Shown piece after piece: positions 35,943 to 46,946 of a DNA stretch of 64,000 nt; within the stretch, counting starts at the first letter, position 1, and each line of letters starts with the position of its first letter. The position numbers and the translations under genes are program-made. This DNA is from Fomitopsis serialis (lineage: Eukaryota; Basidiomycota; Agaricomycetes; Polyporales; Fomitopsidaceae): assembly GCF_022376445.1 (NCBI RefSeq), contig NW_025954963.1, positions 1,488,001 through 1,552,000 of the forward strand. Reading direction: 5' to 3'. The notes under the pieces are model-generated. The model was not told where the DNA came from and made no database searches. It saw only the letters and a list, made by a program, of their open reading frames with translations.

Positions 35943-37652
35943 ATGACTCAGTCTCCAGCAGCAGAAACGTAGGTGCTTGCGTTACGCCCTGTCTATGCAT
36001 TAACTAACTCTGATCCTTTCAGATACGGCCCCATCTTTGTCGGGGTCGTTCTCAACATCGTCTTGTATGGTATCATGATAACACAAACCTTTCTGTACTT
36101 TACTGTGTACAAGCGGTGCGTCTGCTCGCTCCTTCCACACGACGATGTTTTGCTCACGATCCAATAGGGACAGGTTTTGGATGAAGCTTTTCGTAAGCTA
36201 CCTTATCAATGGATATGCCCATCGCACTAACTTCGCACAACCAGGTCGGGCTCCTCTTTTTCTGTGACACCCTGAACTGCGCTTTTGACATCGCCTTCGT
36301 GTATGCACCACTTGTCAACGGGTTCGGTGCGTCGAGATGGGAAGTGAACATAGTACATGAGGCTCAAGGTTCACGTACTCAGGTGACATTGTCGGGCTCA
36401 ACTACGCCTCCTGGGTCTTCGCCACGGGTGAGTAGCACTCGTCGCTAGCGCTGTGATGGACTTCCACTAATTAATTCATGACAGATCCTGCTATGACGGT
36501 ATGAAACCCGCGCGTCATGTTGCATCTGGTCACTGATGTCGATCTAGGCGATTATCGCCTTGTGCGTTCAAATGTTCTTCGCCTGGCGAGTCAAGGTCCT
36601 CACAGGCAGCATTCCTGCTGTCTGTCTCATCATGTTCTGTTCGCTCTGCCAGTGGTGTAAGTGTACGATTAAGATTCCAGTGAGTCACAGCGACTGACGG
36701 ACATGCAGGCGGTGGCGTCGGGACAGCGATCGCTGTGGGGATGATTCCGGAATTCACTCACTTTCAGCAGTTTGAGGTCATCGTCATCGTCTGGCTCGCG
36801 TTCTCTGCTGTCGCCGACACTGTTATCTCTATCTCCCTCGTGTGGCACTTGGTATGGCTTCCAGTCATGATAATTTCCGTCACATTGACTCGCTGTTGCA
36901 GAGGAAGCATAAGACCGGCTTCTCCCAGACCGATGACGTGGTCAACAAGATCATCAGGAGTGAGTTTCGTGAAGTCTATCCTCTGTCTCACTGTTATTGA
37001 TCGTACTCGCAGTGACTGTCCAGACGGGGTTGATCACTGCTCTGTGCGCTATCATCGACCTTGTACTCTTCCTTGCGACGGTGCGTACGTTGCAGCAACA
37101 CATGCAGTCGACGACTCATCTTTCTTTTCTAGCCCGCCGGTCTTCACTTGATCTTCAATCTGCCTCTCTCAAAGCTGTACACCAACTCGTTGATGTCAAG
37201 CCTCAACTCGCGTGCCGGATGGAAGTACGGGAACGGCGTCGGCGTGGGTACGAGCGCGAGTGAGCTTGGCGGCCGGTCGCAGATCAAGGGCCTCCAGATG
37301 CACAGCGATTACGGGAAGCGGGTTAGTGTAATGAACTCGGTCATTAACGTCCCTTTCTCGCCTCGCGATGTCATTGTCTGACGCGTGGTCAATTATCTTC
37401 ATACAGGCCGGCCAGGAGGTGTACATTGACGTCGAGAGTCATGAGATGATCGACTCGTTGGACAAGGCGCCCCTGTCCAGTGCTGAGTCGAGCGACATCG
37501 GCACGGTGAGGGTGAATATTATTCTGCCAACGTGAGAAATCGTTTACTGAATTTTGTACACATAGATGTTCGCGATGCCGAGGAAGAGCTCGGAGAAGCC
37601 GGGGCGCGCGAGCGTCGGTCAGGCTCCGAGCCGTCCATCGGTCACTATGTGA
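35943..37652 (+). CDS. DUF6534 multi-pass membrane protein
   Basis: The start is MTQSPAAETYGPIFVGVVLN. At least ten small exons can be followed by canonical introns; the last exon begins at about 37565 and ends at the TGA at 37650-37652. Seven hydrophobic helices are visible, among them FVGVVLNIVLYGIMITQTFLY, VGLLFFCDTLNCAFD, IVIVWLAFSAVADTVISISLVW and LITALCAIIDLVLFLAT. The segment LSKLYTNSLMSSLNSRAGW is the signature of the DUF6534 family, a large basidiomycete group of seven-helix proteins of unknown function. The C-terminal cytoplasmic tail is hydrophilic (QEVYIDVESHEMIDSLDKAP). Exact middle exon borders carry some uncertainty. Confidence 0.85.
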
Positions 37653-38498
37653 GAAATCGAGGCCACACTTTATCATCCGCACGGAGCAAGTCGAAGGTTA
37701 GCGTGGACCGATGGCTTGTTCTATCTGTGAGGTTCTCAGCCGAGAGGATGCTCTACTTCAGAATTCTCGACCGTCGGGGGGCCTCTCGGTACCTTTTATC
37801 CATTCGATCTTGTTCTGATTCGCACTCAGCAAGAGCGCTCATTCTGCGAGTCGATCATCCTTACCCTTGTCTTCAAGTTGACTTTTATCGTTACCTTTGC
37901 ATCGACGTCGCCTATGGACACGTAGGACAGCTATGTTGGACCATGATTTGCGCTTGTAGGTACTTGTGTTTGGTATGGCTATGCACGTCACGGAACAGAG
38001 CGCGGAACCTCCTTTGACCACGTTTGATGCACGCGCCCGGGATGTCCCTGGAGTGTACGCATCGATGGGCAGCACATGTGAGCGCGGCAGGCTGATAGCT
38101 GTGGAGGGAAGGAGCAGGCTGGAGTAGATTCAGAGGACTCGCGGCGGACAGGAGGATCACACGCGAACGACAACGTGCCCTGCCCGGAATTCTGTGCGCG
38201 AAGTTCATTCCGGGCGGCGACGGTACCCAGGCCGTGCACCGCCCTGCTGGCGCACGTACGTACGGATCGCACTCATCGCGCCCCAGAGTCCAGCCATGCA
38301 CAGGCCTCGTGTAGGACATCCTACATACTTATCAGCACATCCACCTGCGAACTGGGCGACCGTAACCATCCCCCTCCTCTTCACACCCACGCCCACCGAC
38401 TCCGCATCCGGGAGCATCCCTGCTGCAGGACCAGCAACGACATCACTAACAACGCTACACACGAATCAGCTACTTTAGCTATCACACGACACGACACC
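37653..38498. other. Spacer between the DUF6534 gene and CC-F
   Basis: No gene, RNA or repeat recognised. This contains the promoter of the intact coiled-coil gene; no TATA box is obvious. Confidence 0.45.
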
Positions 38499-40752
38499 AT
38501 GACCACCACCCCGCCCACAGCGACCAACTCTCTCCCCTTCGTCCCGCTCACGCCCGAGTCCATCGGTCGTGAACGCGGACGGGCGTCCTCGCCTTCGCCG
38601 TCCGACCCCGGCTCGCCGTCGCCCTCGCAGGGCCAGCGGAGGCGGTCGCGGTCGCGGCTCTCGTCGCTCTCGCTGAGGCGCCGCCCGACGAGCGTCATCC
38701 ATATGTCGAGCGAGCCGATCGTGCTCACCGCGGAGGCGCTGCTCGCTATCGAGACGGACGCAGACAAGCGCCTCGCGGCGTCGGTGCCGGCGCTGCCGTC
38801 GGAGAAGGCGCATCTGAGGGAGGGGTCGGGCGAGAGCCAGTCGGGAGAGAGCGAGGGCGCGGGGATGGACGACCTGAAGACGCCGACCGCGCCGACTGCG
38901 AACGGGAACGGGACTGCGAGCGGGCCGCACGGGATACGCGCGCGGGTGTTCAGCCTGTCGAAGAGGGGCCGCCCCGCGGGGGTCGTGCACATGTCGAGCG
39001 AGCCCAACCTGGGCGCACAGGCGCAGGCGCAGGCGGTCGCGGAGAGCCTCCTCGCGAGCCGGGCGGCAAAGACCGCAGGGACCGATTCCGCGTCGCTGCA
39101 TAGCAAGACGTCCGAGCCAGCGCTGAGTGCGGCGGCGGCGAAACCGCGCTCGCGCGTGCTGTCGCTGTCGCTGAGGCGCCGCCCGGTCAGCGTGGTGTCC
39201 ACCGCGAGTGCGCCGACCGCGCAGGCACTCGCCGACGCCATCGCGACGGGGATGCCGCCTGCAGCTGGGGCTGAAACCAAGCCGATGAGCGGGCAGGAGT
39301 TCCCGATGACGCCGCCGCCGTCGGAGCCGCGGACGTCGGTGGAACGCGAGGCGGACGTGAAGAGCGTGACGTCGACCGAGTCGGGCGCGATGTCTGGCCA
39401 GGAAGCGAGCCCCGCGGCGGGCGCGGGTGTGAAGAAGCGGACGCGGGTGTTGAGCTTGAAGCGGCCGGGAGGTATACTCAGGCGGCAGGGTAGCGTGGCG
39501 AGCGTGTCGAGCGGGAGCAAGAGCCATAATGGTGAGTTTGTCCTGGTGGTCTGGATTGGATGGTCGTTGACGGGATGTGTTTGCAGACGAGCCGATGACG
39601 ATCAACCCGAGTTATGTGCAGAGTCAGGTGCGTGGAACTGTTGTGCTGATGGAGGAGAACTAACGTGCATGGTTGCTAGCTTGACGAGGCGCGCGCGTCG
39701 CTGCGGAACAAGGAGGGCGAGGTCGCGGTGCTCGAGCACGAACGTGAGGCTATGCGCCGCGAGCTGGAAGAAGCGCGGGACGAGATGAAGAGCCTGCAGG
39801 AGGCGATTGAGGAGAAGCGCGAGGAGCTCGGGTCATTAGAGGAGGTTCATACCGCGCTGGCTATCCGGGAAGAGGTAAGCGGGTTCTGAGTCTCGGCGAG
39901 TTCGAACAAAGCTAACTGACGTCGTGGTGGCAGCTCAAGCAAGCGAAGGAAGCAGCCAACGTGCAAGACGAGCTCGTCGGCTTCTTGCAAAGCAGACTCG
40001 CAGAGGTGGAGCTCTCCGCGGAAGCTGAGAGGCTCGCGAAGCAGCAGTCGGACGACCGTGCGGCCGCGAGTGAGGCGGACTGCGCCGCGCTCAGGGAGCA
40101 CAGGGTCCGCCTCGAGGCGGAGATGAACAAGAAGGAGAGGGAGCTCGGCGAAGCGCAGACGCGGAACAGCCAGATCCTCGCACGCGTCGCTGAGTTGGAC
40201 GCGCACAAACGCGAGCGCGCCGCAAAGGTGGCGGAGCTGGAGGGGGCCCTGCGCGAGGCACGGGATGGCCGTACGCGCGCGGAGGACAGCCTACATGAGG
40301 CCCTAGAGCGGGTGGCTGCCCTGGAGGAGGAGCGGGCGCAGTCGGCGGCGCATGAGGAGACGATGAAGCTCGTGGAGGAGGAGCGGCGGGAGCTCCTGGC
40401 GAGGCTCAATGCAGCGCAGGCGCAGGGACAGAACGGGTTTGCGACGGCAGCAGCGCCGCCGCGGGCACCCAGGAGGCATGCCGCGCCGAGGCGGAACTCG
40501 TGGGCATCGATATGGGTACGTCTCGTCGCCCCCCGCGATCGTCTGCGCAAGGCGCTCACGGGCCTGCTCGCTCGACAGACGAACCCGTACGTCGAGATCC
40601 TCGGCGTCGTGGCGGCGGTGCTGGGGACGCGCGCGCTGCTGTGGTGGGTAGGCCACCTGGACCTGCGCGAGCTGTTCAGCGTGACGTCGTGCGATGCGGG
40701 GGCGTTCGCGCACGGGTGCTTGCGCGCGATCGGGTCGCCGTCTCCTTCGTGA
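38499..40752 (+). CDS. CC-F: intact coiled-coil, probably tail-anchored protein
   Basis: Exons 38499-39531, 39587-39627, 39680-39874 and 39934-40752 sum to 696 codons (695 residues). I do not recognise the family. The N-terminal half (1-345) is low-complexity, Ser/Arg-rich, with four spaced copies of a short repeat: SLSLRRRPTSVIHMSSEP, SLSKRGRPAGVVHMSSEP, SLSLRRRPVSVVSTAS and the weaker SLKRPGGILRRQGSVASV. From about 360 to 590 follows a charged heptad-rich coiled coil (LRNKEGEVAVLEHEREAMRR and onward). A single hydrophobic segment VEILGVVAAVLGTRALLWWV lies near residue 645, followed by about 35 residues, suggesting a C-terminally anchored membrane protein. It is the only full-length copy of a gene repeated five more times as fragments. 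It is convergent with K7. Confidence 0.85.
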
Positions 40753-41450
40753 TTGATCAGTAACTTATCCTATTTGCTCTTCGACCTTCGACCTTCTGCA
40801 TGTGCTTGATCTTTTGGTGTTCCTTTCTCGTTCTGCCACTGGTGGCAGCCGTCATGCTGAAGTGTAGGCTCTCAGGATGTACAAGTGATGTGTAGTCTCC
40901 GCAACCTGTATACAGTACTATGCCGCCCTTATCCGTCGCTCGTATGCAGTATGCTTTTATGACAACGGAGGGTTGTGCAGCACCGATCTCATGCCGGTTC
41001 CGAAGCGCATCATTTATAACAGAGGTACTGTCTAGATGCGAACGCCAGCTCGAACTGCCCAGGAGAATTGCTGGCGAGTGGATGCTTGGGAGACCATTAG
41101 GCAAGGTGTGTGATACAATAAATACTCCTCAGAATGTAGTTGACGTGGAGTGTTTGAACGTTGATGGCCCACATACGGTCGTCTCGGGGCTGCGCGACTA
41201 CCACATGAATCACATACGTTTGACATTACGCATGTCCATACTACTGTCGAACATATACGGTACATGATCTACTAAGTTTGAATAATCGGTTGGCAAACAA
41301 CGGCGATCGTACATAGACACAGACAGACAAAACAAAGTGATACGATACTTACGAGTACACACGGACGTCGGATATCCGAGTTGACAACCCAGTCCTCGAC
41401 GCGAAAAGCGGCCATTCAACCTCAGTCATCGACGTTCTCAACTATCGAGC
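40690..41450. repeat. Right arm of inverted duplication (CC-F end, spacer, K7 end)
   Basis: This is the reverse complement of about 13500-14290 with only scattered differences in coding and non-coding parts. Confidence 0.8.
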
Positions 41451-44076
41451 CCAACAACGGGGCGGTCGAGACAGACACGCTGCTGATGTCGCTCCTAATG
41501 CGCTTCTTAGGTCTGTCGTCCACAGAACTGTCCGCAGACCTCTTGACGGACTCCCTTGAATCCCAACTCTGTTGATCCATGGACGTCTCGAAGTGGGCGA
41601 AGTTGTCCCCGATCTTTTGATCGGCAGTCCACGGGCCTTCCTCGGGGCGCAGCACGTTCTCGAACGCCATCTTGATCTCCTTATGGTCCTCAAGAACTGA
41701 GATCGCTGGGGTCGCTTGCACCACTGGTTGTAGTCGAGATGTGGTCAGCCCCTTAGCCGGAATCGGAATGAGATCGAGCTCCGAGTCGACTTCCTCCGAA
41801 ACGACGGAGGGCGCCACGGAAGGTGCGACGTCCGGGTGTAATGTCGGCAGCTTAGGCTCCAGCGACTTGTAGTGTGACCCGTAGAGCACCGCGAGATCAG
41901 CTAAGAGCCTGTGCAGACCAGGCGTGGAACGGCCAGCAGATCCTCCGACGAGTTTGAACGGTACCGTTCCTGCTTGCATCATCGTCAGCTTGGCTTTACC
42001 GCCAACCGAAGTACCATCGGGTGACACATATGATGCATCGTAGACTCCGCTGACGTAGTCGTGCAACTGCTTCTTGTTCGTCGAATAATCCGTCATGTGG
42101 AATCGCAGACACATCCAATGCAGGACGTGGATGAACGACTCGATGTCGTGCCACACGGTGTGCGCAAAGTGTCCCGGGAATGCCAGCAAGACTGCGGAGA
42201 TGAACTGCCATGTGCCCTAGTACACAAAATCAGCCAAATGTACCGTCGTTCAGGCCCTTACAGAGACTCACTGAACGGGTCTTCAACACACTCCGCATTC
42301 CTAACTCATCCTTGTACTTGCACAAACCCCAGTCGACCAATATACCGATCCATCCTACAACCTTGCCGTCACGGATAACACAGCGTAGCAGCAGGTTACC
42401 GCTGCTGATGTCGCGGTGCAAGACACCGGCCTTTTCCCAGGCATCTTGATGTGCTGGAAGAACAGATGAGCATCTGCCCAGAGCAATCATGAAGTGAACG
42501 GTCGACGAACCTGTCAAACAGCAGTACGTGGCGCGTACTAACTCGCGAGAAGTCTCGTATTCTTTCAGCGGTTTACCGATCTCCAGCAAGATTATACGAT
42601 ATTGGATGAGCTTGGGCGGCGAGCCTTCGAGGAAGGCTTGCGCACGAGTAGAACGAGCTTCGCCGGTCGCACCGCAAACGTCGCCGGCAGCGATCGGGGT
42701 TGCTATGTACTGCACCCCGTGTTTTTGCAACTCCAGGTAAACCTCTCCCTCCGGATGGTAGGTCGGCTCGTCCACGCGCCAATACTCCTTGAAGAAGACC
42801 AGTCGATGTTCGGCGACGTCATACGCGATGTATCCCCTTGTTCCTCCTCCGGTGGGCGAGCTACTCATGAAGTACGGCTTCCCGACGAGGAACTTTCGCT
42901 CAGGCTTGGGGCCGTTGTCCGACTGAGAAACGCCCCGCTGCGCTTTTACGCCCGTCTTGAGCTCATCTGCCGAGATTATGTCTTCGTCCGGAACGGAAAC
43001 CTTGTAGATAGGCCAGCCTGGTGCTAACGTGGCCTTGAACTGGGTCCTGTGCCAGTCAGAGTCGAACCTATCGTGGCTGTGCATCAGCTCAACCTCGTCC
43101 TCGGTCGCCCGAGTGACCGTCGGGTCGCCGCCTCTCTGGATGACATCCATACAGGCGAACCGATAGAAGAAGTTCTGTAAGAAGCGCGGCTGCTGCACAA
43201 AGTTGAACGGCTCCGAAACAATGACCCCCGCCCGGTCCCAGTAGAGTAGCCATGCATAGTCACGGCAGGTGAAGACCGTGAACAGACAGGATAGGAACTG
43301 TCTTCGCAGGATCTTGTAAACGTACTGACACATCTGCCCCATTGTCTGCTGACTGCTGATGGCATCTTGACGGAGGGAAGACGGTGTGGCTGTGTTGTTC
43401 GGTTCTGGAGTAGCAGGAGTGAACGTCGTCGACGCTGCTGAGGCGGTCTCAGCCGTCGCCCGACCTGATGATCCCGGCTCTGCCTCATCAGGCGTCGCTG
43501 CCGTGCGTGCTTCAGTCTTCTCGGCCCTACCAGTCTTCATCGCTGGCGGCACCACAAACGGAGAGTCGTTGGCGGCGGCCTTCGCTTCGATAAAGAGGCT
43601 TGCCCATAGCCACGATGTCCTAGCTTCCTTCTCTTCACAGTGCTTGATTCTCTGCTCCGACTTTCCTTTGAGCGCTGACGCCTCGATCGTATATGCGCGC
43701 TTCGCGTCGTCGTGTTCGGGATAGACAGTTACGTCAGGGTTCGTGTTCTCCTCAAAGTCGGGCGTGTCGGTAGGGTCAGGCCAGCGATGTGTGTTCTTCG
43801 CTACCAGCCTCGGGATACCGTCTCTGACGGGGACGTGGTCGAAGACCGAGTTTGCCACCTTGCACTGTCGGAAAGAAATCAGCCCACCAAGATTCTGCAC
43901 CATCCGGTGAAAATACTGACCAACTCGTCATACATGGGCCACTCTTTACCCTCAAAGCAAACGGGGTCGAATGTGTCCACGACGACATCGGGGGAATGTC
44001 CGCTCCGTGCACGAACACTTGGATGAACGTCTCCAGGCTGACTTGTGCGATCTTGCGTTCCATCTCAAAGGCCTAA
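41422..44076 (-). CDS. FunK1-type protein kinase K7, short form with damaged exon 1
   Basis: Exons 2-4 (43864-42511, 42453-42272, 42216-41422) are open and collinear with K3. Exon 1 (to 43921) is damaged. An 8-nt insertion lies behind the ATG region (CTCAAGCGCTCAAGG). TAC is changed to TAG in the KGYAFE motif. A C6 run is shortened to C5 after GADIPP. The first usable in-frame ATG is 43935, five codons before intron 1, which would give 781 residues with the whole kinase domain (GGGTRGY, FFKEYWR, LHRDISSGN, LVDWGLCKY). The middle (GVKAQRGVSQSDNGPKPERK, MSSSPTGGG) matches long-form K4, whereas both flanks match K3, so the gene is mosaic. It may be translated as an N-terminally shortened kinase or be a young pseudogene. 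Confidence 0.72.
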
Positions 44077-44699
44077 CCCTTACGAACCTTGAGCGCTTGA
44101 GCATACACTCGAGCCACACCAGTCTCTGTCGCAGAGCTAGTAATATTGGAAGCCAAGCTTGAGCGAAGCCACAGCGAACCAACGGTTACCAGCCACCGAT
44201 CGCGATCACGTGCGGTCATTGTTGCACGGGCACCGACTGCGCGCAGTGCGCACCGCTGTGCTCCGCTGTGTCACCGTTGTCTCTCAGCCCACACTGTCGC
44301 GCTTCCGTCAAGTTGCGCAGATGCTTCATGACCTCTTCTGGGATGGAACTAGGGAACTTGTCCTCATCTCTTTTTCCTTTCCCGCTGTGGAAACGCAGCT
44401 GGTGAAGGTGATGCCCTCCGAGTCAGGCTCATTAGACTGAGACTGTGACCCGATAGGACCCGATGTGTGCGGTGCCATGAAACAGACGCTGCCTACGCTT
44501 ACAGGGACCATTCAGCACTCTGGCTTCCCGCAGGATTCCAATGTGGTGCGTAGCTGTGTGACTATCCTCGAGAACTTGTGGGCGCATGATCATGATGGGC
44601 CGCACATGCACCTGCGGAGACTATTTTCCTGTCATTGGCAGACAACTACATGTGCATGAACGAGCACCTGAGCGCAGTATGCGATTCCATTCTGCTTTT
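44077..44699. other. Head-to-head spacer of K7 and CC-E
   Basis: This is the reverse-complement counterpart of the K3/K5 upstream spacers and includes CACGTG at 44207-44212. No gene is seen. Confidence 0.5.
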
Positions 44700-46260
44700 G
44701 TTGTCGTGAGTCGGGCGGAGAGGACCGCAGGATTCCATTCGGCATCGCGAGGCAGCGCAGGGTGCGGCGGCAGCGGTGGAACCGCGCTCACGCTTGCTTT
44801 CGATGTCGTTGAGGCGCCTTCCGGTCAGCGTGGTATCCACCGCGATCGCGACGGGGATGCCGCCTGCAACTTCGGCTGAAACGAAGCCGGCGAACGAGCA
44901 GACGTTCCCGGTGATGCCGCCGCCGTCGGACCCACGGACGTCGGTGGAACGCGAGGCGGACATGAAGAGCGTGACGTCGATCGAGTCGCGCGCGATGTCT
45001 GGACAGGAAGCGGGCCCCGCGGCGGGTGCGGGCGTGAAGAAGCGGCCGGGGGATATACTCAGGCGGCAGGGTAGCGTGGCGAGCGTCGAGTAGGAGTAAG
45101 AGCCATAATGGTGAGTCCGTCCTGGTGGTCTGGATTGGATGGCCGTTGACGGGTTCTGTTCGTAGAGGAGCCGATGACCCGACTTACGTGCAGAGCCAGG
45201 TGTGTTGTGTTGCATCGTGCTCTGAAAGTACGTTTGGACTGACATGGGGGGATTCCAGCTTGGCGAAGCCCGCGCGTCGCTAAGGAGCAAGGAGCAAGGA
45301 GGACGAAGTTGCGATGCTCGAGCACGAGCGTGAGGCTATGCCGTGCAGCTGAAAGAAGCGCGGGGCGGGATGAAGAGGGGATTGAGGAGAAGCGCAAATA
45401 CCGCGCTGGCTATCCAGGAGGAGGTACGCGGGTTCTGCCAGGTCTCAGCGCATTGAAAAATGCTAAGTGACGTCGTGGTGGCAGCTCAAGCAAGCGAAGG
45501 GTGCGGCCAACGTGCAAGACGAGCTGGTCGGCTTCCTGCAAGGCAAACTCGCGGAGGTGGAGCTTTTCGCGGATGCTGAGAGGCTCGTGAAGCAGCAGTC
45601 GGACGACCGTGCGGCCGTGAGTGAGGCGGAATGCGCCCCGCTCAGGGAGTAGACGGCCCGGCTCGAGGCGGAGATGAGCAAGAAGACGGAGCTCGGCGAC
45701 GTGTAGACGCGGAACAGCCAGATCCTCGCACGCGTCGCTCAATTGGACGCGCAGAAGCGCGAGTGCGCTGCGACGGTGGCGGAGCTGGAGGGAGCCCTGT
45801 GCGAGGCACGGGATGGTCGTATGCGCGCGGAGGACACAGTCGCGGCGCATGAGGAAACGATGAAACTCGTGAAGGAGGAGCGTCGGGAGCTCCTGGCGAG
45901 GCTCAATGTAGCGCAGGCACAGTGACAGAACGGGTCTGCGACGGTGCTGGAAGCAGCGCCGCCGCGGGCACCCAGGAGGCATGCCGCGCCGAGGCGGAAC
46001 TCGTGGGCATCGATATGGGTACGTCTCGTCCCCCCCCCCCTCGCGATCGTCTGCGCAAGGCGCTCACGAGCCTGCTCGCTCGACAGACGAACCCGTACGT
46101 CGAGATCCTCGGGGTGGTGGCGGCGGTGCTGGGGACGCGCGCGCTGCTGTGGTGGGTCGGCCACCTGGACCTGCGGGAGCTGTTCAGCGTGACGTCCTGC
46201 GATGCGGGGGCGTTCGCGCACGGGTGCTTGCGCGCGATTGGGTCGCCGTCTCCTTCGTGA
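44700..46260 (+). pseudogene. CC-E: strongly degraded coiled-coil copy
   Basis: The most damaged copy. The exon 1 remnant reads PRSRLLSMSLRRLPVSVV, then ESRAMSGQEAGPAAGAG, and stops after QGSVASVE at about 45093. Exon 3 is scrambled by several indels (45255-45420). Exon 4 (from about 45484) has in-frame stops after CAPLRE (near 45650), GDV (near 45705) and NVAQAQ (near 45924), plus a C-run insertion at about 46030. The hydrophobic segment and GSPSPS end are preserved up to TGA 46258-46260. Immediately after the stop lies a retro-insertion. It is convergent with K8. Confidence 0.8.
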
Positions 46261-46262
46261 TT

Positions 46263-46327
46263 TTTTTTTTTTTTGGAGGGCCATTACGGACGTCTGCAGG
46301 TGACAATTGGTCATCCCAGAACGCCCA
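46263..46327 (-). mobile_element. Short poly(A)-tailed retro-insertion
   Basis: Compared with the other coiled-coil copies, 65 extra bases interrupt the sequence just after the CC-E stop. They are flanked by a 15-bp direct repeat GTCTCCTTCGTGATT (46248-46262 and 46328-46342). Read on the minus strand, the insert is about 53 nt (CTGGGCGTTCTGGGATGACC at its 5' end) followed by at least 12 A. A poly(A) end plus a 15-bp target duplication is the mark of target-primed reverse transcription of an RNA by a LINE-type enzyme. The source RNA is not recognised. Confidence 0.7.
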
Positions 46328-46946
46328 GTCTCCTTCGTGATTGATCAGTAACTTATACTATTTGCTCTTCGACCTTCAACCTTCTGCATGTGCTTGATCT
46401 TTTGATATTCCTTTCTCGTTCTGCTACGGGTGGCAGCCGTCATGTGTAGGCTCTCAGGATGTACAAAGTGATGTGGTCTCCGCAACTTCAATGTATACCT
46501 AGTATTATGCAGCCCTTGTACCGTCCCTCGTATGCAGTATGCGTTTATGATCGCTGAGGTTGTGATGCGCCGATCTCAAGCCGCGTCGAGGCACATATGC
46601 TTCCGCACAGGTACTGTCTACAAGTGGACATCGTAGGACTCGGGAAAGCGTGAGTGATACCTGCCAGTAGTTGATGTAGAGCGTTTTGAGGGTTCGAGGC
46701 TCAGACTAGCCGTGCCTGCATCTCGGAGCTGCTGCGACTATCACAGTACACATGAACCACACACATTTGACATTACGAACGTCCATGCTGCCGAACGTAT
46801 ACGGTACACGGTCTACTAACAAGAATGGCAATCCTACGTATCCACAGACAGATGAACAACTGCTACGATACTTACGAGTACATACGGTCGTCGGATATCA
46901 GCGCCGACAAATCAGTCCCCTATGCGATAGGCGGCCCCGTTCGACC

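Noticed and set aside
38381..39605. Minus-strand frames of about 375 residues opposite CC-F exon 1
   Set aside because: Shadow of a biased plus-strand sequence; no splice structure or family resemblance, whereas the plus-strand exons join in frame.
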